64,000 bases of DNA from XN24 sp964462675 (GTDB lineage: Bacteria; Pseudomonadota; Gammaproteobacteria; Steroidobacterales; XN24): the NCBI GenBank assembly GCA_964462675.1, contig CAYWYS010000011.1:11189-75188 (forward strand). The letters are read 5' to 3'. A program made the position numbers and the translations under genes. This document shows, piece after piece, positions 58,229 through 64,000 of the stretch. The notes under the pieces are model-generated. The model was given only the letters and a program-made list of their open reading frames with translations, was not told the DNA's origin and did not search any database. Position 1 is the first letter of the stretch. The number at the start of each line of letters is the position of its first letter.

Positions 58229-58594
58229 TCAATTCGCCGCCGCAGGCTCGGCGCACTTGATCTCGTAACGCAGGTCGTGGCGCCGTGCGTGGACCTCCCG
58301 CGGGTCGATCGGCGCTCGCGACATGATCTCCCAGCCCGCCGGGCAATAGCCCGAACGCTTCATCCAGCCCGCGAGCCACTCCATTCGGACCGCCTCCGCG
58401 GCCTCGCTTTCCGCCGGGTACATCGTCGAAGTGCTCGCCTCGAACAGCAGGATTCCCGGTCGGCGCCAGTCCTCGCGCAGGTCGCTCATCGTGTGCCGGT
58501 TGTAATCGTACTTGTCACCCATTTCGGCGCAGCCCGCGATGCCGACGAGCAACAGCATTCCCAGGGCCGATGAACCCGCAATCCGCAACTGCAT
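58229..58594 (-). CDS. Small lipoprotein of unknown function
   Basis: 121 aa from ATG 58594. The signal ends in lipobox VGIAGC (residue near 23). The mature part contains MGDKYDYNRHTMSDLREDWRRPG, YPAESEAAEAVRMEWLAGWMKRSGYCPAGWEI and a terminal Cys (YEIKCAEPA), so one disulfide is possible. Not assigned to a family with confidence. It is divergent from the OmpA-family gene. Confidence 0.75.
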   Translation of the reverse strand: MQLRIAGSSALGMLLLVGIAGCAEMGDKYDYNRHTMSDLREDWRRPGILLFEASTSTMYPAESEAAEAVRMEWLAGWMKRSGYCPAGWEIMSRAPIDPREVHARRHDLRYEIKCAEPAAAN

Positions 58595-58695
58595 CCGGGC
58601 GGCTCCGTCTGACGAAGCGGGCATTGTAACCGCGCCGGCCGGAGAAACGGTGCAAACGGGGCGCGCGTCCCGAGATACGCGGCACGGTCAGGGAA

Positions 58696-58722
58696 GCATT
58701 GTGCAATGCAAAATGCTATACT
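58696..58722 (+). promoter_or_regulatory. Candidate operator and -10 ahead of the OmpA-family gene
   Basis: GCATTGTGCAATGC (58696-58709) is a perfect inverted repeat, and TATACT (58717-58722) a consensus-like -10 shortly downstream. The palindrome would cover the -35 position of this promoter. Confidence 0.45.
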
Positions 58723-58815
58723 CCGCGGAATTATCGGCATGATGACCGGTAGTGAGTGGAAAAAAATAACCCGCGGCGTCTCTGGCGCCCGGCTGATACA
58801 CGGGAGTTCGGAATA

Positions 58816-59790
58816 ATGAAACGCTTACTGATCGCAGGGATCTTGGCGAGCAGCCTCGTCCTGGGCGGTACGGCCATGGCATCGGAAAAGCCCGGCCAGT
58901 GGTACGTGTCTCCGATGGCGTCGTTCATCTGGGTGGACGACAACCGGCAGACCGACGACGAGGTCGGCGGCGCGTTGTCCTTCGGTCGCGCCATCAACGA
59001 AAACTGGAATCTCGAGGCACATGCGTTCGGCTACCAGCTCGAGGGCGACGTCCAGGAAATCGACTATTGGGGCTATGGCCTTGACCTGGCGCGCGTCTAC
59101 TACCGCGACGGCCGGATTTCGCCCTATTTCCTGGGCGGCCTCGGCTTCAACAAGCACAATCGCCTGACGGGCCGCGACGGCGCCAACCGCTACCTGAACG
59201 CCGGTTTCGGCCTGCTGACGGACCTGACCGAGAACGGCTCGATCGCGCTGCGGTCCGAGATCCGGTACCGGCTGGACTGGGAACCGCAGGTGAGCTCGCG
59301 GGACTGGATCGCCAATGTCGGCCTGCAGATTCCCTTCGGCCGTCCGTACGCCCAGCCCATGGCCGCTGTGGAACCCCCGCCGCCGCCGCCGCCGCCGCCC
59401 CCGCCCCCGCCGCCGCCGCCTCCTCCCCCGCCGCCGCCGCCTGTCGCGGGTGAGATCTATGTGCTCGAGGGCGTGAACTTTGCGTTCAACTCGGACCAGA
59501 TCGCAGCGGACGAGCGCGGCACCCTCAGGGATGCCATCGACCTGATGAAGCGCCATCCCGAGCTGCGTGTCGAAATTGCCGGCCACACGGACTCGGTCGG
59601 CCCGGCCGCCTACAACCAGGGCCTCTCCGAGCGGCGCGCGCGCTCGGTGCTCGAGTACATCGCCGCGGCAGGCGTCGATCGGACCCGGATGTCCTATCGC
59701 GGCTATGGCTTGACGGCGCCGATCGCTGACAACGCCACCGAGGAAGGTCGGGCGAAGAACCGCCGCGTCGAGTTGCGCGTCCTCGACTGA
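58816..59790 (+). CDS. OmpA-family outer-membrane protein with a polyproline linker
   Basis: 324 aa from ATG 58816. Signal KRLLIAGILASSLVLGGTAMAS; an 8-strand OmpA-like barrel over about residues 25-180 (WYVSPMASFIWVDDNR, LEAHAFGYQLEGD and YFLGGLGFNKHN); then 23 prolines in a row (codons at 59374-59442); then the OmpA peptidoglycan-binding domain with NFAFNSDQI, IAGHTDSVGP, NQGLSERRARSVLEY and GRAKNRRVEL. It tethers outer membrane to peptidoglycan. The rigid proline rod probably sets the distance between them. Translation should need EF-P. Confidence 0.93.
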   Translation: MKRLLIAGILASSLVLGGTAMASEKPGQWYVSPMASFIWVDDNRQTDDEVGGALSFGRAINENWNLEAHAFGYQLEGDVQEIDYWGYGLDLARVYYRDGRISPYFLGGLGFNKHNRLTGRDGANRYLNAGFGLLTDLTENGSIALRSEIRYRLDWEPQVSSRDWIANVGLQIPFGRPYAQPMAAVEPPPPPPPPPPPPPPPPPPPPPPPVAGEIYVLEGVNFAFNSDQIAADERGTLRDAIDLMKRHPELRVEIAGHTDSVGPAAYNQGLSERRARSVLEYIAAAGVDRTRMSYRGYGLTAPIADNATEEGRAKNRRVELRVLD

Positions 59791-59820
59791 CACCCTCCCG
59801 CGCGGGAGTCGTGATCCTGG

Positions 59821-59857
59821 AAGGCCCGGCGCTGACGCGCCGGGCCTTCTTTTTTTT
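59821..59857 (+). terminator. Strong intrinsic terminator
   Basis: A 12-bp GC-rich stem (59821-59832 with 59837-59848, loop TGAC) is followed by a run of eight T (59850-59857). It ends the OmpA-family transcript and insulates it from the TonB operon. Confidence 0.9.
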
Positions 59858-59912
59858 GTGCATTCCGGCCCTGCGCAAGCGTGCATCCGCGGCGCGCCCA
59901 AAGCGCCGAGGA

Positions 59913-59994
59913 TTGACAAGCGCTCGATCAGAAGTTTTAGTGTCGAACTTTGCTCGATCGGCGCCCGCTCGCTTGTCGGGTCACCCTGATCGAG
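59913..59994 (+). promoter_or_regulatory. Promoter of the TonB2-type operon with repeated GCTCGATC boxes
   Basis: TTGACA (59913-59918) and TTTAGT (59936-59941), 17 bases apart, form the promoter. GCTCGATC occurs at 59922-59929 in the spacer and again at 59952-59959, exactly 30 bases later; a third copy in inverted orientation (GATCGAG, 59988-59994) is downstream. The phasing suggests cooperative binding by a regulator. Confidence 0.55.
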
Positions 59995-60041
59995 TGCATT
60001 ATTCGGGTCCGCTGTCTTTTCTTTCGGGCCGAGGAGAGCCA

Positions 60042-60815
60042 ATGAAATTCACCCGTCACGTACTCACCGCCTGCTGCACAGGCGCGGTGGGTGTCCTGCT
60101 CGCAACTGCCGCGCATGCGCAGCAATTGAACCAGGTCCTGAACCAGGGCGAGCAGAGAATCAGGCTGGCCCAGGAATCACAGCAGCGTGTCGACAATGTC
60201 GTGAACCAGACGCGCAGCCTCGGCGACCAGTACCGCCAGATCCTGCGCGAAATCGAGGGCCTCGAGGTCTACAACACCCTGCTGCAGCGCCAGGTAGCCC
60301 GGCAGGATGCCCAGAAGGACCAGATCCGCGCCTCGATCGACCAGGTCGTGGTGATCCAGCGGCAGATCGTTCCGCTGATGGACCGGATGATCAACGGGCT
60401 CGAGCAGTTCGTGGCGCTCGACGTGCCGTTCCTCGAGGATGAACGCAGGAACCGCGTGGACACGCTGAAGACGATCCTGGACCGCCAGGACGTCAGCGTC
60501 GCGGAGAAGTTCCGCCGCGTCATGGAGGCCTACCAGATCGAGAACGAGTACGGCCGGACGATCGAGAATTACCGTGGCTCGCTCGAGGTCGACGGCCTGC
60601 TGCGCGACGTCGACTTCCTCAGGATTGGCCGTGTGACGCTGATCTACCAGACCACCGACGGCCAGAGCCAGGGCGTCTGGGATCAGCGCAACCGGCAGTG
60701 GGTCGCGCTGGGCGGCGAATACCGGAACCGGATCAGGCAGGCGCTGCGGGTCGCCCGACGCCAGATCGCGCCTGAACTGCTCATTCTGCCCGTGCCGGCT
60801 CCGGAGGACCTGTAG
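60042..60815 (+). CDS. DUF3450 periplasmic coiled-coil protein (TonB2-system component)
   Basis: 257 aa. Signal peptide (HVLTACCTGAVGVLLATAAHAQ) followed by a mainly helical, Gln/Arg-rich coiled coil (RIRLAQESQQRVDNVVNQTRSLGDQYRQILREIEGL, about residues 35-110) and a compact C-terminal domain (GRVTLIYQTTDGQSQGVWDQRNRQWVAL). DUF3450 proteins are encoded with TtpC/ExbB2/ExbD2/TonB2 in many gammaproteobacteria. GAGGAG precedes the ATG. Three bases separate it from the next gene. Confidence 0.92.
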   Translation: MKFTRHVLTACCTGAVGVLLATAAHAQQLNQVLNQGEQRIRLAQESQQRVDNVVNQTRSLGDQYRQILREIEGLEVYNTLLQRQVARQDAQKDQIRASIDQVVVIQRQIVPLMDRMINGLEQFVALDVPFLEDERRNRVDTLKTILDRQDVSVAEKFRRVMEAYQIENEYGRTIENYRGSLEVDGLLRDVDFLRIGRVTLIYQTTDGQSQGVWDQRNRQWVALGGEYRNRIRQALRVARRQIAPELLILPVPAPEDL

Positions 60816-60817
60816 CC

Positions 60818-62236
60818 ATGAAGTCCAAGTTCATCCTGGTGGCCGCGGCGGCAGCCGTGCTGATGATCGCGCCACCCCAGTCCGCCCAGGCCCAGGCCCC
60901 GGCGCAGGCCGAACAGGCCCGCACGCTGGCCGAATTGCTGCGCCTCGTCGAGCAGGGCCGCGCCCGCGACTCCGAGGAACTTCGTCGCCGCGAGCGCGAG
61001 TTCGAGGCCCAGAAGACCGAGCAGGAGCGGCTGCTGCGCGAAGCACGCCAGCGACAGCAGAACCTGGAGCGGACCAGCGAGACGCTCGAGAAGACCTTCG
61101 AGGCGAACGACCTCGAGATCGGCACGCTCAACCAGCAGCTCAACGACACTCTCGGCCAGCTGCGCGAACTGTTCGGCGTCGTGCAGCTCGTCTCGGGTGA
61201 CGCGGCCAGCCAGTTCGACAACTCGCTGACCAGCATCCAGTTCGAGGGCCGCAGGGAGTTCCTGCTCGGGCTCGCCGAGCGCATGGGCCAAAGCGCCCGG
61301 ATCGCCAGCGTCGAGGAACTCGAGCAGTTGTGGTTCGAACTGCAGCGCGAAGCGACCGAACTTGGCCGGGTCGTGCGCATGCCCATCGAGGTCGTCGACG
61401 TCGACGGCAACCGCGCGGTCCGCGACGTGGTCCGGGTCGGCGCCTTCAACGTCGTCTCCGACGGCAAGTACCTGGCCTATGAGCCGGCCACCGGCGCCGT
61501 GTCGGAACTGGTGCGCCAGCCCGACCAGCGGCGCTTCATCTCGAGCACCAGCGAGCTCGTGCAAGCCCGGGACGGCTTCGCGGCCTTCGGCCTCGACGTG
61601 ACCCGCGGCCAGATCCTCGCGCTGTTGATCCAGCAGCCGAACCTGCGCGAGCGTATCGCCCAGGGCGCCGAGATCGGCTACCTGATCCTCGCGCTGGGCC
61701 TGCTCGGCCTGCTGCTGGCCGGCGAGCGCCTGATCACGCTGACCAACACCAGCCGCAAGGTGACCGCGCAGCTGAAGACGGCCGAGCCGAACACCAACAA
61801 CCCGCTCGGCCGGGTACTGAAGGTGTACGCCGACAACAAGCACGTCGACGTCGAGACGCTCGAGCTTAAGCTCAGCGAGGCGATCATGAAGGAAACGCCG
61901 AAGCTGCAGCGTTTCCTGCTGTTCATCAAGATCATCTCGGTCGTCGCCCCGCTGATGGGGCTGCTGGGCACGGTCACCGGCATGATCCAGACCTTCCAGG
62001 CGATCACGCTGTTCGGCACGGGCGATCCGACGCTGATGGCGGGCGGCATCTCGCAGGCCCTCGTGACCACCGTGCTCGGCCTGGTCGTCGCCATCCCGAT
62101 GGTGCTGCTGCACACGGTCGTCAGCGGCCGCAGCCGACGCATCATCAACGTCCTGCAGGAGCAGAGCGCCGGTATCGTCGCGCAGCATTCGGAGGCCGAG
62201 AACGCGTTGCTGGCCGGGGCGGCGCGCAACAGCTAG
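60818..62236 (+). CDS. ttpC: TtpC-like MotA/TolQ/ExbB proton channel protein with long periplasmic domain
   Basis: 472 aa, far longer than ExbB. A signal peptide (ILVAAAAAVLMIAPPQSAQAQ) and a coiled-coil periplasmic region (about residues 30-270, ELRRREREFEAQKTEQERLLREARQRQQ) precede the three-helix ExbB/TolQ core: LILALGLLGLLLAGERLITL, KIISVVAPLMGLLGTVTGMIQTF and GGISQALVTTVLGLVVAIPMVLLH. This is the layout of Vibrio TtpC, essential for TonB2-dependent iron uptake. It probably works with the smaller ExbB encoded next. Confidence 0.92.
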   Translation: MKSKFILVAAAAAVLMIAPPQSAQAQAPAQAEQARTLAELLRLVEQGRARDSEELRRREREFEAQKTEQERLLREARQRQQNLERTSETLEKTFEANDLEIGTLNQQLNDTLGQLRELFGVVQLVSGDAASQFDNSLTSIQFEGRREFLLGLAERMGQSARIASVEELEQLWFELQREATELGRVVRMPIEVVDVDGNRAVRDVVRVGAFNVVSDGKYLAYEPATGAVSELVRQPDQRRFISSTSELVQARDGFAAFGLDVTRGQILALLIQQPNLRERIAQGAEIGYLILALGLLGLLLAGERLITLTNTSRKVTAQLKTAEPNTNNPLGRVLKVYADNKHVDVETLELKLSEAIMKETPKLQRFLLFIKIISVVAPLMGLLGTVTGMIQTFQAITLFGTGDPTLMAGGISQALVTTVLGLVVAIPMVLLHTVVSGRSRRIINVLQEQSAGIVAQHSEAENALLAGAARNS

Positions 62237-62239
62237 ACC

Positions 62240-62767
62240 ATGCAGTACGCAATCAACTTCTACGAGGCGATCCGCGACTTCCTGGAGCTGGGAGGCGGCG
62301 TGCTGGTCGTCATCGCGTGGACGATCTTTTTCATGTGGGTCATGATCATCGAGCGCTTCGTGTTCTTCCGCACCCGCATGGACACGCTCGCCAAGCATGC
62401 GCTCGACGCCTGGGAGGGTCGCGCGGAACGCCAGTCCTGGGAGGCCTTCCGGATCCGGGAATTGCTGATTTCCGAGGTCCGGATGGCCGCCAACAGCGGG
62501 CTGCCGATGATCAAGACGCTGGTTGCGCTGTGTCCGCTGCTGGGACTGCTCGGCACCGTCACCGGCATGATCGAGGTGTTCGACGTCATGGCGGTAACCG
62601 GCACGGGCAATGCGCGGGCCATGGCCTCCGGCGTCTCGAAGGCCACGGTGCCGACGATGGCCGGCATGGTCGGCGCCCTTTCCGGGGTACTGTTCACTTC
62701 CATCCTGTCGAGCTGGGCGAACCGCCGGGTGAATTTCGTCGAAGACAGCCTGGTCATGGATCACTGA
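62240..62767 (+). CDS. exbB: MotA/TolQ/ExbB proton channel family protein (ExbB2-like)
   Basis: 175 aa, the normal short ExbB form with three helices: VLVVIAWTIFFMWVMIIERFVF, LVALCPLLGLLGTVTGMIEVFDVM and VPTMAGMVGALSGVLFTSILSSW. It forms the proton channel with ExbD to energise TonB. It starts 3 bases after ttpC. Confidence 0.93.
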   Translation: MQYAINFYEAIRDFLELGGGVLVVIAWTIFFMWVMIIERFVFFRTRMDTLAKHALDAWEGRAERQSWEAFRIRELLISEVRMAANSGLPMIKTLVALCPLLGLLGTVTGMIEVFDVMAVTGTGNARAMASGVSKATVPTMAGMVGALSGVLFTSILSSWANRRVNFVEDSLVMDH

Positions 62768-62777
62768 GGCAAGAATC

Positions 62778-63188
62778 ATGCGATCGATGTTCGAAAACAC
62801 CAGCGCCGAGGAAGAGGAAAGCGAGATCAACATCACGCCGATGCTCGACGTGGTGTTCATCATGCTCATCTTTTTTATCGTCACGGCCTCGTTCGTCAAG
62901 GAGGCCGGCATCGACGTCAACCGTCCCGATGCCGAGACGGCCGTGCGGCAGGAACGCGCGAACATCCTGATCGCGATCTCCGAAAACAACGAGATCTGGA
63001 TCGACCAGCGCATGGTCGATCCGCGCGCGCTGCGGGCCAACATCGAGCGCCTGCACGCCGAGAATCCCGAGGGATCCGTGGTGATCCAGGCCGACAAGAA
63101 GGCCATCACCGAGACCCTGATCCAGGTCATGGATGCCGCCCGGCAGGCCGGCGTCTACAATGTGGCGATCGCCGCGCAGGACAACTGA
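62778..63188 (+). CDS. exbD: ExbD/TolR biopolymer transport protein
   Basis: 136 aa. Short cytoplasmic N-terminus, then the single helix INITPMLDVVFIMLIFFIVTASFV with the conserved protonatable Asp (in LDVVF), then a periplasmic domain (VNRPDAETAVRQERANILIAISENNEIW). Partner of the ExbB proteins. Its stop overlaps a tiny ORF start (TGATG), which in turn abuts tonB. Confidence 0.94.
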   Translation: MRSMFENTSAEEEESEINITPMLDVVFIMLIFFIVTASFVKEAGIDVNRPDAETAVRQERANILIAISENNEIWIDQRMVDPRALRANIERLHAENPEGSVVIQADKKAITETLIQVMDAARQAGVYNVAIAAQDN

Positions 63189-63274
63189 TGATGGCGATCG
63201 GTGCGGCGCTCGTACTGTCGATGCCGGCCCTGCAGCCGGTTGCGGCAAGGGGGAGTAGCTCTTGGTCCGCGTAA
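63188..63274 (+). CDS. 28-codon ORF bridging exbD and tonB
   Basis: Starts in the exbD stop (TGATG) and ends in a TAATG that contains the in-frame tonB ATG 63274. It encodes a hydrophobic 28-aa peptide (MMAIGAALVLSMPALQPVAA, then a short Ser-rich tail). It may be only a translational coupler that carries ribosomes from exbD to tonB. Coding is supported only by the two overlapping junctions. Confidence 0.35.
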   Translation: MMAIGAALVLSMPALQPVAARGSSSWSA

Positions 63275-63861
63275 TGTTCTCGGCTGCCCTGGGCGCCCTC
63301 GTCACCGTGTCACTGCTGTGGGTGATGCAGTACCTGATCGTCACGGGCGTCACCGCGATCACGGAGGAGCGCACCTTCCGCTTCGTCGACTTCGTGCGCG
63401 TCAAGCGCGAGGAGCGCACCGAGACGCGCGACGACCGCGTCGAGCGCCCGCCGGATCTCGCGCCGCCGCCGCCGATGCAGCCGGACCGGCAGCTCGACGA
63501 CCTGGACCCGATGAGCGGCACGGCGATCGCGGTCAGCGCCCCCAGGGTGTCGCACGAGACCAGCATTGGCCGCGAAGGCTTCTTCAGCGACGGCGAATAC
63601 ATGCCGATCGTGCAGGTTGCGCCGCAATATCCGCCGCGGGCGGCGGAGCGCGGTCTCGAGGGTTACGTGACGCTCGAGTTCATCGTCACGCGCCAGGGCA
63701 CGGTCAGGGATCCGGTCGTCATCGAGTCGTCGAGTTCCGTGTTCAACCGCGCGGCGCTTGATGCGGTGCAGCGTTTCCGCTACCGGCCCAGGGTGATCGA
63801 CGGTGAACCCGTGGAGGTTCCTGGGGTCAGATTCCGTATCACTTTCGAACTCGAGAACTGA
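63262..63861 (+). CDS. tonB: TonB-family energy transducer
   Basis: 199 aa from TTG 63262, which has GGGGGAG six bases upstream; ATG 63274 (195 aa) is the alternative, overlapping the small ORF stop. The N-terminal anchor is FSAALGALVTVSLLWVMQYLI, a short Pro-rich linker follows (ERPPDLAPPPPMQPDR), and the C-terminal TonB domain has VQVAPQYPPRAAERGLEGYVTLEFIV and LDAVQRFRYRPRVIDGEPVEV. The linker is short, as in TonB2 proteins. Confidence 0.93.
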   Translation: MVRVMFSAALGALVTVSLLWVMQYLIVTGVTAITEERTFRFVDFVRVKREERTETRDDRVERPPDLAPPPPMQPDRQLDDLDPMSGTAIAVSAPRVSHETSIGREGFFSDGEYMPIVQVAPQYPPRAAERGLEGYVTLEFIVTRQGTVRDPVVIESSSSVFNRAALDAVQRFRYRPRVIDGEPVEVPGVRFRITFELEN

Positions 63862-63867
63862 TACCTG

Positions 63868-64000
63868 ATGGATTTCAAGACTTCGCAAGCCGCAGTGCGC
63901 ACCAACCCGGGGGCGGGCGTACGCGTCCCGCCCAGGCCGCTTGTGCTGGCCTCCCTGCTGGCGCTGGTATTGGCTGGCGGCACCTTGCTGCCGGCCGGCA
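63868..64000 (+). CDS. N-terminus of a further exported protein of the TonB2 operon (3' truncated)
   Basis: Begins 6 bases after tonB with MDFKTSQAAVRTNPGAGVRV, followed by a hydrophobic signal segment (PLVLASLLALVLAGGTLLPAG), and runs off the window. In TonB2-type clusters a TPR-repeat periplasmic protein occupies this position, so that is the likely identity, but nothing diagnostic is visible in these 44 codons. Confidence 0.6.
   Translation, partial: MDFKTSQAAVRTNPGAGVRVPPRPLVLASLLALVLAGGTLLPAG

Overview
The window is a gene-dense chromosomal segment of a high-GC (roughly two-thirds G+C) Gram-negative bacterium. Outer-membrane and lipoprotein signals, an OmpA-type protein, a DUF3450/TtpC/ExbB/ExbD/TonB cluster, a YcbB/MepK pair and ttcA, hemN, rlmJ and katG all point to a gammaproteobacterium. 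The style (short intergenic gaps, ATGA/GTGA overlaps, several promoters abutting the start codon) resembles the Steroidobacter/Woeseia/Nevskia-like groups, but the lineage is an inference. No rRNA, tRNA, CRISPR, prophage or insertion sequence is visible. A run of exactly 100 N at 13885-13984, flanked by an identical 55-base sequence, shows that this is scaffolded draft data.

Layout. 1-5.3 kb: end of a lipocalin gene overlapping a large MscS-type channel, convergent with an S9 peptidase, then an RNA-binding protein. 5.4-11 kb: ttcA divergent from a zinc uptake operon (znuA-znuC-znuB), a Trm112-like protein, and a K+ uptake pair (TrkH plus a short TrkA-N protein). 11-21.5 kb: a GNAT/carbon-nitrogen hydrolase fusion, an ankyrin lipoprotein, two glycine-zipper envelope proteins flanking a TPR/FlgO-like gene broken by three frame disruptions, a GTPase/DUF2189 pair, and a PepSY-response regulator-PhoQ-like kinase module. 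21.5-27 kb, minus strand: two small glycosyltransferases, a TVP38-flavoprotein disulfide reductase fusion and a DUF4382 lipoprotein. 27-36.8 kb: spermidine-synthase-like methyltransferase, WYL regulator, MsrA, NSS transporter, azoreductase, the peptidoglycan enzymes MepK and YcbB, a remnant of a BNR/sialidase-like gene and a YadGH-type ABC exporter. 36.8-44.2 kb: katG with a palindromic operator, VOC, MarC, an ABC1 kinase, NhaC and a tyrosine phosphatase. 44.3-47.3 kb: rlmJ and two paralogous VanZ-like membrane proteins.

47.4-51.6 kb holds the most intriguing unit: four genes translationally linked by ATGA, GTGA and TGATG junctions that encode a C39-like papain-fold protein, a RimK-type ATP-grasp ligase, a GCS2 (YbdK-type) carboxylate-amine ligase and an N-formylglutamate amidohydrolase. 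Together they look like a pathway that makes and trims an unknown amino-acid amide or peptide tag. 51.6-55.3 kb: dienelactone hydrolase and glgC, divergent from glgA. 55.3-58.6 kb: a structured-looking intergenic element, two small secreted proteins, hemN and a lipoprotein. 58.8-64 kb: an OmpA-family protein with 23 consecutive prolines, a strong terminator, and a TonB2-type energy-transduction operon (DUF3450, TtpC-like ExbB, ExbB, ExbD, TonB and the start of a further secreted protein) that runs off the window end.
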